Assembly (NCBI GenBank): GCA_049610385.1
Contig: JBMYZL010000009.1
Span: forward strand, 47,950-111,949
Length of the DNA stretch: 64,000 nucleotides
Source: JBMYZL01 sp049610385
Lineage (GTDB): Bacteria; Bacteroidota; Bacteroidia; Flavobacteriales_D; Sanyastnellaceae
Direction: 5' to 3'
The stretch's first letter is position 1, and each line of letters starts with the position of its first letter. The translations under genes and the position numbers were made by a program. The notes beneath the pieces are model-generated. The model was given only the letters and a program-made list of their open reading frames with translations, was not told the DNA's origin and did not search any database. Positions 53,459 to 62,663 of the stretch are shown piece after piece.

Positions 53459-54674
53459 CTTCGGGATTTCCAAGAATTGGTGGATGCCATGCTGTGTCCT
53501 TTTCGGGCTGTTTTTAGGGGCCTTGACGGCAGTTGGTCAAACCAAAGCCGAATTGCAGCAGCAACGCGACGCCCTGAACAAGGCTTTGGCCATGACTGAA
53601 AAATTGCTGAAGGAAGCCCAAGCAGACAAGGACAATGCCCTGAGCGAATTGCAATTGATCGAAGAGCGCATTGTCTTGCGAGAACGGCTCTTGACCCATC
53701 ATCGCAGGGAAATCCAGGCACTTGAACGTTCCATGCGGGGAACAGACAGCGAAATCCGGACACTCGAAGGCCATGTGGCAGCACTGAAAGAGGAATATGC
53801 ACAAATGGTGATTGCTGCATATCGCATGTCGCTCGCCAAAAACAGCATGGCGTTCATCTTCGCTGCAAGCGATGTTCAACAAGCTGCATTGCGGTTTCGG
53901 ATGTTGCAATCCTATTCGGAATTGCGCAAAAAACAGGCGCAGTCCATCATCGAGGCCGGTGATGAACTCAGCCTCAACTTGGAATCGCTTCGAAGCAAAA
54001 AAGCAGAATCTGAACGGGTTTTATCTGAAATCGCAGCTGAACGCGAGCGATTGAAAACAGACCAAACGCGCCGGGCAGCGATTGTTGAAGATTTGGCGGG
54101 AAAAGAAAGCAAGCTCCTTGCGGAACAACGAGAGAAGGAAGCCGAAAGAAAGCGCCTGAATACTGAAATTCGGCGCATCATCGAAGCTGAACTTGCAGCT
54201 GAAAGGGCCTCTGCTGCCGGTGAATTTGCCCTCACCCCCGCAGGCAAGCTGGTTTCCGAATCCTTTGAGAAAAATAAAGCCTCCTTGCCCTGGCCCACCC
54301 TGCGCGGGGTGATCACAGGTCGTTATGGATTGCAACCGCACCCTACATTGCCTGGCATCACCATTGAAAACAACGGCATTGACATTCGCACCGATCCAGA
54401 TGCCGTTATTCGGGCTTGTTTCGATGGAACGGTTTCGAGTGTTTTCGACATCGCAGGCAATGGAACCACCATCATTGTTTCACACGGGGCCTACCGAACC
54501 GTATACAGCAATCTCATGCAAAGCGCCGTTCGAAAAGGAGACGTTGTCAATGCTGGCGACCCACTGGGTCCTGTGCTCACCTCGGGTGCTGGGGCCGTTG
54601 TCCATTTTGAAGTTTGGCAAATTTCAGCTTCAGGCCAGTCCCCGATGAACCCAGAATTGTGGTTAACCCGTTAG
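53448..54674 (+). CDS. EnvC-like murein hydrolase activator (degenerate M23 domain)
   Basis: 408 residues from the ATG inside the end of the DUF4292 gene. Signal peptide about 8-30; long coiled coil about 32-250 (TKAELQQQRDALNKALAM onward); C-terminal LytM/M23 domain about 290-405. The M23 metal site is incomplete: the usual HxGID reads NNGID, and the first His of the final HxH is Val (VVHFEVW). That is the EnvC condition, where LytM activates an amidase instead of cutting itself. Activation of a cell-division amidase is therefore inferred. Confidence 0.9.
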   Translation: MLSDFGISKNWWMPCCVLFGLFLGALTAVGQTKAELQQQRDALNKALAMTEKLLKEAQADKDNALSELQLIEERIVLRERLLTHHRREIQALERSMRGTDSEIRTLEGHVAALKEEYAQMVIAAYRMSLAKNSMAFIFAASDVQQAALRFRMLQSYSELRKKQAQSIIEAGDELSLNLESLRSKKAESERVLSEIAAERERLKTDQTRRAAIVEDLAGKESKLLAEQREKEAERKRLNTEIRRIIEAELAAERASAAGEFALTPAGKLVSESFEKNKASLPWPTLRGVITGRYGLQPHPTLPGITIENNGIDIRTDPDAVIRACFDGTVSSVFDIAGNGTTIIVSHGAYRTVYSNLMQSAVRKGDVVNAGDPLGPVLTSGAGAVVHFEVWQISASGQSPMNPELWLTR

Positions 54675-54710
54675 CACCGAATACTTCACTCCCCTATCGT
54701 TCCTTTGACC

Positions 54711-55994
54711 ATGTCCTTATCCTTTGATATTCAGCATGCCCGCTCCCTCGATGAGCAAGATCCATTGAGCCGGTTTCGCACAGAATTCTGCATCCCCCAA
54801 CATGCAGGATCGGACTGCATTTACTTTACAGGGAACTCACTCGGTCTTCAACCTCGAAAAGCCGCCGATGCACTCAATTTGGAATTGAACGATTGGGCTG
54901 AACATGGTGTGGAGGGGCATTTTCGCGCTCGCCATCCTTGGGTCAATTACCACGAACGATTCACCGAAGGATTGTGCCATTTGACGGGCGGGTTGCCCCA
55001 TGAAGTTGTGGCGATGAATGCCTTGACAGTCAATTTGCACTTGTTGCTTGTCTCCTTCTACCGACCTGCCGGGAAACGGCGCAAAATCTTGTGTGAATCC
55101 AAGGCTTTTCCATCCGATCAATATGCCTTGGCAAGCCAAATCCGATTTCATGGTTTCGATCCCGAATCGAATCTGATTGAGGTAGCTCCACGTCCTGGTG
55201 AACATGTCCTGAGAATCGAAGACATTGAGGAAGCCATTCGCGAAGCGGGTGACACCTTGGCAACTGTGATGATGGGAGGAGTCAATTACTATTCTGGCGC
55301 ACGGTTGGACATGGAACGCATCACCGCCGCAGCGCACAGCGTTGGCGCCCATTGTGGTTTTGATTTGGCACATGCCATGGGCAATGTACCCCTCTCCTTA
55401 CACGAATGGGGAGTCGATTTTGCATGCTGGTGCAGCTACAAGTATTTAAATTCTGGGCCTGGAGCTGTTTCCGGCGTTTTTGTTCACGAAAATCATGTAG
55501 GCGACCCTGACATTCCGCGATTCAATGGTTGGTGGGGGCACAATGCAGAAAGGCGATTCTTGATGGAAGAACAATTCGACGCCATGCCCTCTGCAGAAGC
55601 CTGGCAAATGTCCAACGCCCCGATACTCAACATGGCCGTCCACAAGGTGGCCTTGGATCTGTTCTTGGCCGCAGGAATTTCAGCTCTGCGAGAACGGGGC
55701 GACCGGTTGACCCATTATCTCGAACAAGCCATCGCAGACGCTGCCAATCAAACCCAAACCCAATTGGAAGTCATCACACCTTCGAATCCCGCCGAGCGGG
55801 GATGCCAGTTGTCCGTTGTAGCCCACGGATTTGGACGGCCCTTGTTTGATGCTTTGACACAAGCGGGCGTTGTGGCCGACTGGCGCGAACCCAATGTCAT
55901 TCGCATGGCACCTGTCCCTCTTTACAATTCCTTTGAAGACATTTCCCGCTTCCATGCCATCCTCTTGGATGCTCTTGCGGAACATTACAAATAA
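54711..55994 (+). CDS. kynU: Kynureninase
   Basis: 427 residues. PLP enzyme cleaving kynurenine or 3-hydroxykynurenine to (hydroxy)anthranilate and Ala in tryptophan breakdown. N-terminal YFTGNSLGLQPRKA, then VEGHFRARHPWVNYHE. The PLP Lys is K244 in CWCSYKYLNSGPG; FNGWWGHN and the C-terminal DWREPNVIRMAPVPLYNS bind substrate. It starts at the ATG two codons after a TTG. Fits with the aminomuconate-type ALDH at 24.4 kb. Confidence 0.95.
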   Translation: MSLSFDIQHARSLDEQDPLSRFRTEFCIPQHAGSDCIYFTGNSLGLQPRKAADALNLELNDWAEHGVEGHFRARHPWVNYHERFTEGLCHLTGGLPHEVVAMNALTVNLHLLLVSFYRPAGKRRKILCESKAFPSDQYALASQIRFHGFDPESNLIEVAPRPGEHVLRIEDIEEAIREAGDTLATVMMGGVNYYSGARLDMERITAAAHSVGAHCGFDLAHAMGNVPLSLHEWGVDFACWCSYKYLNSGPGAVSGVFVHENHVGDPDIPRFNGWWGHNAERRFLMEEQFDAMPSAEAWQMSNAPILNMAVHKVALDLFLAAGISALRERGDRLTHYLEQAIADAANQTQTQLEVITPSNPAERGCQLSVVAHGFGRPLFDALTQAGVVADWREPNVIRMAPVPLYNSFEDISRFHAILLDALAEHYK

Positions 55995-56013
55995 TTGACC
56001 GAACTTTCCGCGC

Positions 56014-56703
56014 ATGTTGCGTTCGTCTCGTTTTGCCGTTTTCGGTATCGGCCGGTATGGTGCCCAAATCGCTTTGGCCTTGGCCAAAAAAGGCGCCGAG
56101 GTCTTCACTTTCGACAATGACCCTCTTCGCACCGAACACATCAAGGATGATGTGGCATTGGCTGTGACCTTGGATTCCACAGACATCCGAACCCTTCAAG
56201 CTCAGAAGATTCAAGAAATGGATGCCGCTGTAGTGGCCATTGGGGAGAATTTTGAAGCCACCGTCCTGACCGCGTTGAATTTGTTGGATATGCAAGTGCC
56301 TCGGGTGATTGTTCGGGCAAATGGGGATCACCAGATGCGGATCCTGCGCAGTTTGGGCATCGAAGAAATCTTGAGCCCTGAATCTGAGGTCGCCAATGTC
56401 ATCTCAGAACGACTCATCCACCCCAACATCGGTGGCTTTTTGCGGTTGCCTGACGACTTTGAAATTGCGGAAATTCACGCCCCCACACATTGTGTCGGTC
56501 GAACCCTGGGTAGCATTGACCTCACGAATCGTTACGACCTGCGTTTGATTACCATTCGCAGACAATTCCCGGATGAATCGGGGGGTGCGCAAGAGCACAT
56601 CATCGGGGTACCCAAGGCCGATATGGTCTTGACGGAAACCGACATCCTGGTGGTGTTTGGTTCCCTGATTGCGGTCGAGCGGTTTCTTGAAATCAACGGA
56701 TGA
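56014..56703 (+). CDS. ktrA: KtrA/TrkA-family potassium uptake regulator
   Basis: 229 residues. RCK_N Rossmann domain with FGIGRYGAQIALALAKKGAEV and the acidic end FDNDP (about 8-35); RCK_C domain from about 140 (EIHAPTHCVGRTLGSIDLTN). Cytoplasmic gating ring of a Ktr potassium transporter. The membrane subunit KtrB is not in the window. Convergent with the T9SS cargo gene, overlapping it by 11 nt. Confidence 0.9.
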   Translation: MLRSSRFAVFGIGRYGAQIALALAKKGAEVFTFDNDPLRTEHIKDDVALAVTLDSTDIRTLQAQKIQEMDAAVVAIGENFEATVLTALNLLDMQVPRVIVRANGDHQMRILRSLGIEEILSPESEVANVISERLIHPNIGGFLRLPDDFEIAEIHAPTHCVGRTLGSIDLTNRYDLRLITIRRQFPDESGGAQEHIIGVPKADMVLTETDILVVFGSLIAVERFLEING

Positions 56704-58285
56704 TCAGCACTTGCCCTGTTCGTTCGATCCAACCGCTCATCACACCACTGGGATCGAGCTTGTGCCGAAAACGTGCCCGCCACATGTAAATGCCGGCATC
56801 CACATAATATTGACCTCCTGGCCCGGTGCCATTCCAAGCGTTGTCCATGGATTGGGTTTGCCACAAGATTTGGCCCCAACGGTCCGCCACAAAGAGTTCA
56901 AAATCCTCAATGTTTCGACCTTTCACCTGCCAAACCTCATTGACTTGATTGCCATCCGGCGTGAATGCCGAAGGCACATACAACAATGGCTCTGAACAAA
57001 AAGCTTCAACTTGGATGTCGGTGGTGACCGCACAGCCAATGCTGTTGGTCACTTCAACGGTATAAACACCAGGTCCGTTGACCGCAATGGCCGGGCCACT
57101 TGCTCCGGTATTCCAGCTGTAACTCGCGTAACCCGCTGGCACAAAAACTTGGTAAACGGCCTCGGGAAAATCATCAAAACAAAACGTGGTGTCCGTAGGA
57201 GTGTCAAAGGAGGGACTTGGCAATGCTGTGACGACAATCTCATCGAATCCTGTGCAACCAGCAACGTCCGTGACGACCACAACATATGATCCTGATTGAT
57301 GCACCGTGTGCATCGGACCGCCACTGAACCCGTCAGACCAATCATAAAAAAATGGCCCCAATGACGTTCCTGAAGGCGTGGCATCCAAAGCAATGCCATC
57401 TTCGGTGCAACCGGTCAAATCGGGGCCCAAATCCACTTCTGGACCCGCAGAAAAAGTGACCAAAACACTGTCTTCCTGGACACATCCCTCCGGACTTATG
57501 GCGGTCAAGTGTACCATAGCACTGGATGTCAAATCCACAATGGGTCCACTTCCGACACCCGGCAAACTCCAAACATGGTCAAAAGTGCCTGGCAACCCAG
57601 AAGTCAATGTCACCACGTCTCCTTCACAAGCGACCTCATCGGCACCCAAATCGAAAGGTGGAAACAACACATCCACAGAGACAACAGCCGACGCCTCACA
57701 AATGGGCGTGCCACCCAACATGCTCCAGGCCGTAACTGTATAGGTCATGTCCTGATTGGTCGTTAGGGTTGGGCTGGGAGAATTTGGATCATCCAAACCA
57801 AAAGAAGGCTGCCACTCGTATGTATAGTTGGAAGCTGGATCAGAAGGCACCGCCTGCAAACTTTCGCCCATCGCTTCGCACAAAGCCAAGTCTGGCCCTG
57901 CATCCAATTCAAAGGTGTCGAAATAACTCAAATCACGAAATCCATACAAGGTGTCCCCGTCCGGATTGATGGCCATGACTTCCAGCAACACATCTCCCGT
58001 CGCATCAATGAGGTTGATTCCTTGTCCGTCCTCGCCCGAACCCGTAGGCTCGTCAATGAATTCCGCCGGACTCCATTCAAAATACCATCCGTCAGCCGTT
58101 CCAAATTCTGGAAACTGCTGAACCACATTGACATAATAAAAGCCCTGAATCCCGCTGGAAGCACAATAAGCGCTGGCTCCAACGATGTTCAAGTCTTGTG
58201 CTTGAACTGAAGAGATAACCAGTCCAGCTGCAACCAGAATCACCCAACTCAACCCATTTCTGTTCTCCTGAAATCCTTTCTGCAT
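56693..58285 (-). CDS. T9SS type B sorting-domain surface protein
   Basis: 530 residues from the ATG giving MQKGFQENRNGLSWVI, which places the signal peptide (about 10-32, VQAQ cleavage) at the N-terminus. Several PKD/Ig-like beta modules of about 80 residues follow, each with a Cys pair and YxWxxG-type cores (YSWNTGASGPAIAVNGPGVY). The final ~85 residues are the gliding-motility-associated C-terminal domain: YVPSAFTPDGNQVNEVW, FELFVADRWGQILW and YYVDAGIYMWRARF. This directs export through T9SS. Likely a cell-surface or adhesion protein. Confidence 0.92.
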   Translation of the reverse strand: MQKGFQENRNGLSWVILVAAGLVISSVQAQDLNIVGASAYCASSGIQGFYYVNVVQQFPEFGTADGWYFEWSPAEFIDEPTGSGEDGQGINLIDATGDVLLEVMAINPDGDTLYGFRDLSYFDTFELDAGPDLALCEAMGESLQAVPSDPASNYTYEWQPSFGLDDPNSPSPTLTTNQDMTYTVTAWSMLGGTPICEASAVVSVDVLFPPFDLGADEVACEGDVVTLTSGLPGTFDHVWSLPGVGSGPIVDLTSSAMVHLTAISPEGCVQEDSVLVTFSAGPEVDLGPDLTGCTEDGIALDATPSGTSLGPFFYDWSDGFSGGPMHTVHQSGSYVVVVTDVAGCTGFDEIVVTALPSPSFDTPTDTTFCFDDFPEAVYQVFVPAGYASYSWNTGASGPAIAVNGPGVYTVEVTNSIGCAVTTDIQVEAFCSEPLLYVPSAFTPDGNQVNEVWQVKGRNIEDFELFVADRWGQILWQTQSMDNAWNGTGPGGQYYVDAGIYMWRARFRHKLDPSGVMSGWIERTGQVLIIR

Positions 58286-58295
58286 CACCTGAAAT

Positions 58296-59933
58296 TTACG
58301 GCAACTCACCGAAATCAACGGAAAGTTCAACATCCCAATTGCTCCGGATCTGGATGCCCTCTTGCAAAATCCATCGAGATTCGGCAGGACGCCACTCCTC
58401 AGGTTGGGTGTTTCCCCATTGACCGTCACAGTTCTCATCCACACTGAATGTCAATGTGGTTCTGCCGGGGGACAATTCCGACCAAACCAACAACGTGTCA
58501 CCTGTACAATAGATTGAATCTTTTAACGCAGTGTTTCCCAACCAACCTGGACGTGCCAAGTTTTGAACGTTCACCATCAAGTTGCCAGCGTGATCTGATT
58601 CATGTGTCGCCCATTCAAATCGCAAGGTATCTGCATTTGGCCGGCCCCAGATATCCATCACCGCTGCTGGCAACAATTCCATCGAAAAACGCTGACCCGG
58701 TTTTTCCGGCCAAATCCATGCCAAGGAACGAAAATCGGGCAAAGCCACCCGCCAATTCTCAAGGGCCACAGTGTCTTCATAAAACAGCATCCGAGCGGTA
58801 TCTGCAGCCTGCAACGGATGATCCCAATTCATCACCCTGCTGGATTGTGCAAATGAACGTTTGGCCCATGGCCTTGAAGACAAAAGTTTGGGCGATTTCG
58901 ATTGGGGAACCCGTGCATCTCGTATCCGAAGGGTATCCCATCCTTCCCGGGCCACATCGCCCTGCCAATGCCAAACCACCGTATCTCTCCATGAGGGCAT
59001 GTGTGACCAAACCCACATGCTGTCCTCAAATGTGAGGTGATTCAGGGTTGGACCCATGGAACTGGAATCCGACCAATCATAAACTGCTTGGGTCCATTCC
59101 GAGGGAGAACCGGGCATGGAGCCCCGCTCTACAAACATGCGCACAAATCCCAACGAATCTTGCTCGGCAAAAGACACACGTGGTCCTTGAAATGCCCCCG
59201 GGGTGGGGGACATCCAAATTCGATGGGGAAGGGTGTCTCCTGCTTCCACCAAGGACTCAACCAAACCCGCGGATTCACCAGGATTCCACAAGTAATTTCG
59301 ATTGTCATCTTCCACAGCCAACAAACGATAACGCCCTGCAGACAAATGCCGAACCACAAATTGGCCTTGGGCGTCTGTTACGGCAACTTGGCGAGGGCGT
59401 GATCCCTCCACGAACAGAGAATTCAAGGAATCCGTTTCAGAATAGGCCATGATCCGACAGCCAGGCACCGGCTTTCGATCCAAGGCCCTGAGCACTTGGC
59501 CATGAATGGCCAAAGTATCCAGCTGTTCACCCGTCGAAAACGCCCACAACAATCCATCTGCTGGATTTCCCTCATGCAAATCCACAACTGAAGCCCCAAA
59601 GTGAAGGACATACGTGGTGTTGTCTTCCCAACTGGACATGGCGGGAAATGCCACCTCAAGCTGTTTTCCACGAATGCGTGTTTCCAGCGGCTGACCCAAC
59701 AGAGGTGGGGACAAAAACATCTCTGTTGAGGCGTTTTTCACCTGAATGAATTCATCGAATGAAAGCCGCAGAACCGATGGGCTGAGGTGTGTCTGATTGG
59801 GTGCTGGATCGCTGGCGACCACGACCGGAGGGTTTTCGTCCCTTTCTCCGCCTGTGGGGGAACTGATTTGGGCACAAGAACCCATCAATCCCATGGAGCC
59901 CATCCAACAGATGAAATGCAGCCTTGTCCTCAT
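58296..59933 (-). CDS. Ig-like domain lipoprotein
   Basis: 545 residues from the ATG that overlaps the upstream stop (ATGA). Lipobox LMGSC near residue 20. SbsA-type Ig-like domain about 35-135 (PNQTHLSPSVLRLSFDEFIQ), then a carboxypeptidase-regulatory-like module (GQFVVRHLSAGRYRLLAVED). The large C-terminal half is beta-rich with no known family. A frequent Bacteroidota envelope protein of unknown function. Ten nt upstream of the T9SS cargo gene. Confidence 0.85.
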   Translation of the reverse strand: MRTRLHFICWMGSMGLMGSCAQISSPTGGERDENPPVVVASDPAPNQTHLSPSVLRLSFDEFIQVKNASTEMFLSPPLLGQPLETRIRGKQLEVAFPAMSSWEDNTTYVLHFGASVVDLHEGNPADGLLWAFSTGEQLDTLAIHGQVLRALDRKPVPGCRIMAYSETDSLNSLFVEGSRPRQVAVTDAQGQFVVRHLSAGRYRLLAVEDDNRNYLWNPGESAGLVESLVEAGDTLPHRIWMSPTPGAFQGPRVSFAEQDSLGFVRMFVERGSMPGSPSEWTQAVYDWSDSSSMGPTLNHLTFEDSMWVWSHMPSWRDTVVWHWQGDVAREGWDTLRIRDARVPQSKSPKLLSSRPWAKRSFAQSSRVMNWDHPLQAADTARMLFYEDTVALENWRVALPDFRSLAWIWPEKPGQRFSMELLPAAVMDIWGRPNADTLRFEWATHESDHAGNLMVNVQNLARPGWLGNTALKDSIYCTGDTLLVWSELSPGRTTLTFSVDENCDGQWGNTQPEEWRPAESRWILQEGIQIRSNWDVELSVDFGELP

Positions 59934-60430
59934 TTCCAATAAGACCAGTGGGATTCAATGGCTCGAACAACCGCAGCCAAACCAGCTTCATCGGCATCAT
60001 CGAAATCAGCCGGCTCAATGGAGTCGATATCCAAAACACCCATCACTTCCCCTTCAACCACAATGGGGATCACCAACTCACTTCGCGTAAAATGGCTACA
60101 AGCCACATGTCCTGGAAACGCCTCAACGTCCGGCACATTGACCAGTTCTTGACGGGACCAAGCAGCTGCACAAACCCCTTTCCCTTTGCGTAATCGGGTA
60201 CAGGCCACTGGACCTTGAAAAGGACCAAGGACCAATTCCTCCACTTCCGAATCCACGAGATAAAATCCCACCCAATGCCAACCAAAAGAAGAGAACAAGG
60301 CGGCTGCAACGTTCGCCAAATTCGCCATGCGGGATGTCTCCCCATCGATCAAAGCCAAAATGCTCCGATGCAACTCCCTGTAAGCTGCAGGTCGCCCTGC
60401 AGATAAGTCGATGTGCCAATCGTCCGCCAT
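59930..60430 (-). CDS. msrC: Free methionine-(R)-sulfoxide reductase (GAF domain)
   Basis: 166 residues from the ATG; a TTG four codons upstream overlaps the promoter box and is rejected. GAF-domain fRMsr reduces free Met-R-sulfoxide. LGPFQGPVACTRLRKGKGVC and VPDVEAFPGHVAC carry the three Cys at 77, 87 and 111, the same spacing as the redox Cys of E. coli fRMsr (84, 94, 118). First gene of a unit with the Ig-like lipoprotein and the T9SS cargo gene. Confidence 0.93.
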   Translation of the reverse strand: MADDWHIDLSAGRPAAYRELHRSILALIDGETSRMANLANVAAALFSSFGWHWVGFYLVDSEVEELVLGPFQGPVACTRLRKGKGVCAAAWSRQELVNVPDVEAFPGHVACSHFTRSELVIPIVVEGEVMGVLDIDSIEPADFDDADEAGLAAVVRAIESHWSYWK

Positions 60431-60439
60431 GTGTAACGA

Positions 60440-60447
60440 CAAAGATA
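60440..60447 (-). promoter_or_regulatory. -7 box for the msrC operon
   Basis: TATCTTTG on the minus strand, exact match to TAnnTTTG, nine nt before the msrC ATG. It lies in the 27-nt gap after comF. Confidence 0.55.
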
Positions 60448-60457
60448 ACGTCCCTCA

Positions 60458-61105
60458 TCAAGCCAGGCCCCAAACCGCCAAGCCTCTCCAACAACCTCCA
60501 TCAGCTTCCAATACTTGAGCTGCTGCACGGCATGTAGACCCCGTGGTCAAAACATCATCGACGAGCACAAAATGTCGCTGCTCTTGAGATGGTGAACTCA
60601 CTGCATACGTTCCTTGCAATTGCTGTTGTCGCGCCGATCGGCCCTTGGATGTGAGGCTGCCGCCAAACTTATGCCGACCAAGCAGACGTGTCCAGACCGG
60701 GACGCCCCAAACTTCAGCCATTCCCCTCGCAATCCACTCAGATTGATTGTAACCCCGATTAGCTTTTCGGCGCCAGTGCAATGGCACAGGCACCAATCCA
60801 ACCGGCTCTTCTCCAAATGGCCATTCCACCCCTTGCGCCATCCATTGCCCTGCCTCACGACCCCAATGTCGATTTCCCCCGTACTTCAACCCATGAATTC
60901 TGGCACGGAGTGAATCACTGCCAGGGATGCGAAACCCTGCACAAGCCCAAGGGACATGGACCCGACTCTTCACGAGCGCGCTACCCGCTTTCCCCCGCAA
61001 ATCCGGCCAAGTCAACACACAAAAAATGCAATGCCCTTGATTCAAATCGCCCCAAGCGAGCTGTCCGCATTGTACGCAGTACTCCGGCCATATCCATCCC
61101 CACAT
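60458..61105 (-). CDS. comF: ComF family phosphoribosyltransferase-like protein
   Basis: 215 residues. N-terminal zinc-type Cys pairs (CVQCGQ and CIFC, residues about 10-30), then a PRTase fold. LVPVPLHWRRKANRGYNQSE is the family hallmark and FVLVDDVLTTGSTCRAAAQV the PRPP loop. ComF/GntX proteins are linked to DNA uptake in naturally competent bacteria; biochemical role unclear. Divergent from the DUF72 gene. Confidence 0.92.
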   Translation of the reverse strand: MWGWIWPEYCVQCGQLAWGDLNQGHCIFCVLTWPDLRGKAGSALVKSRVHVPWACAGFRIPGSDSLRARIHGLKYGGNRHWGREAGQWMAQGVEWPFGEEPVGLVPVPLHWRRKANRGYNQSEWIARGMAEVWGVPVWTRLLGRHKFGGSLTSKGRSARQQQLQGTYAVSSPSQEQRHFVLVDDVLTTGSTCRAAAQVLEADGGCWRGLAVWGLA

Positions 61106-61205
61106 GCGGTCCCAATTTGGTCACAAGCCACAAGCCTCCATCCCAACACTTTGCCACTGCAAGTGTTTACTTTGCCTGTGTGCTGATTCAGCAACTGACG
61201 ACGTC

Positions 61206-62162
61206 ATGAATTTTGGAAAACTAAGCCCCGCAGAAATCCGAGCCATATCAGAAAGTGCTCTGAACTTACCACCTGACCATGATGCCGTGCAAAAGACACT
61301 GGAACGGAACGCACAACGATGGCCGGTGCTGACTGTTCGAACCGGAGGGACCATGTGGAACATCAAAGAATGGAAAGGTGGCGTGTTTCCGGAACAAGCA
61401 CCCAAGCGAACCTGGCCCAGCTACTATGGCCAATCATTTGACACCATTGAGTACAATGCCACCCATTATCGGATTTATTCACCTGAAAAAATGAAGGAGT
61501 GGGCCGGGCACATGCCTGATGATTTTCGGTTTTGTCCCAAAATGCCAGCCATCATCTCCCACTATCGCCGCTTCAAAAATTGTGAGGGTCCAGGTGATGA
61601 CTTCATCCAAGGTCTGCTGGCTTTGGAAGGCAAACTCGGGCCCACATTCATCCAACTTCCACCGCAATTTGCCCCCAAACATGCCGAGGCGCTTCGGGCA
61701 TTTTTGAATTCATGGCCACGAGAATTGCCCCTGGCCGTGGAGTTCCGGCACCCCGATTGGTTCAAAGGTGGCGTTGAAGCAGAGTTGGTTTGGGCGGACA
61801 TGGAAGACCGCCAAATCGGCGCTGTCATCAGCGATACCGCAGGCCGTCGCGACGCCGTGCACATGCGCCTGACGGCCCCATTCTTGCTGCTTCGGTTTGG
61901 AGGTTACGAAGGGCATCCTTCGGATGATTTCAGGTTGCGCCAATGGGCATCAAAATTGGCCACTTGGTCGAAAACAGGGGGGCTGAAAGAGGTTCATTTT
62001 TTGGTTCATCAACCAGATAGTCTGTACACGCCTGAAACGTGTCACCAAATCCGAGGAATCGCTCAACAACACGGCCTCCGTGTGATTCGCCAAGGGCACC
62101 CCGCCCGGCAAAACATCATCCGAAAACCACCTGAAGCCCCTGACTTGTTCTCAAGATTGTGA
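61206..62162 (+). CDS. DUF72 domain protein
   Basis: 318 residues from the ATG giving MNFGKLSPAEIRA; the upstream extension overlaps comF. TIM-barrel-like DUF72 family (YecE type): GGTMWNIKEWKGGVFPE, YYGQSFDTIEYNATHYRIYS, FCPKMPAIISH, GPTFIQLPPQFAP and LAVEFRHPDWF. Function unknown, sometimes compared with xylose-isomerase-like barrels. The stop overlaps the convergent DUF1569 gene by 12 nt. Confidence 0.88.
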   Translation: MNFGKLSPAEIRAISESALNLPPDHDAVQKTLERNAQRWPVLTVRTGGTMWNIKEWKGGVFPEQAPKRTWPSYYGQSFDTIEYNATHYRIYSPEKMKEWAGHMPDDFRFCPKMPAIISHYRRFKNCEGPGDDFIQGLLALEGKLGPTFIQLPPQFAPKHAEALRAFLNSWPRELPLAVEFRHPDWFKGGVEAELVWADMEDRQIGAVISDTAGRRDAVHMRLTAPFLLLRFGGYEGHPSDDFRLRQWASKLATWSKTGGLKEVHFLVHQPDSLYTPETCHQIRGIAQQHGLRVIRQGHPARQNIIRKPPEAPDLFSRL

Positions 62163-62663
62163 CCGCTTCGGTGCGCTGGACAACAAGCCAAACTGGTGAA
62201 AATGGTGGGCCGTATGGTGGCGCAACAAACCCGAAAAATCTCGCGCAGACATCTCGCCATACATGGGGTGTTTTTGCGGATTTCCTGCCACCTCGATGGC
62301 CTCAAATTGCTCCGTATAACTCAAAAATTGGGCGAGTTCCTCTGACCAGTTTGGGTGGACTGTTGGCGCCTGTCGCAGTGCTGGCATCGTGCCCATGTTT
62401 TTGGGCGTGGCCAATGGGGATTTTCTCGCCACACGATTCAAAAAGAACTTGCCCAACCACCGGGCCGCCACCCGAATGGGAAAAGAAACAGGGATTTCTC
62501 CCATATACAAGCCACAAAAAGCATTGACATGTCGCAGCATCTGAGGCGCCGACATGGACCCCCATCGTCTCGGCGCATCAGCGTCAGAGGCTTCCACAGC
62601 GTGGCGGAGTTCCGCCCAAGTCGGCAAGTCATCCGTGAATTTCATCTCTCGAATCTCGCTCAT
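62151..62663 (-). CDS. DUF1569 (DinB-like) protein
   Basis: 170 residues from the ATG that overlaps the secA stop. Four-helix DinB/YfiT-like fold. RWGSMSAPQMLRHVNAFCG provides the first metal-type His, and the C-terminal GLLRHHTAHHFHQFGLL the His cluster. A possible metal-dependent hydrolase or thiol-transferase; no assigned role. Coupled to secA by ATGA. Confidence 0.82.
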   Translation of the reverse strand: MSEIREMKFTDDLPTWAELRHAVEASDADAPRRWGSMSAPQMLRHVNAFCGLYMGEIPVSFPIRVAARWLGKFFLNRVARKSPLATPKNMGTMPALRQAPTVHPNWSEELAQFLSYTEQFEAIEVAGNPQKHPMYGEMSARDFSGLLRHHTAHHFHQFGLLSSAPKRSQS

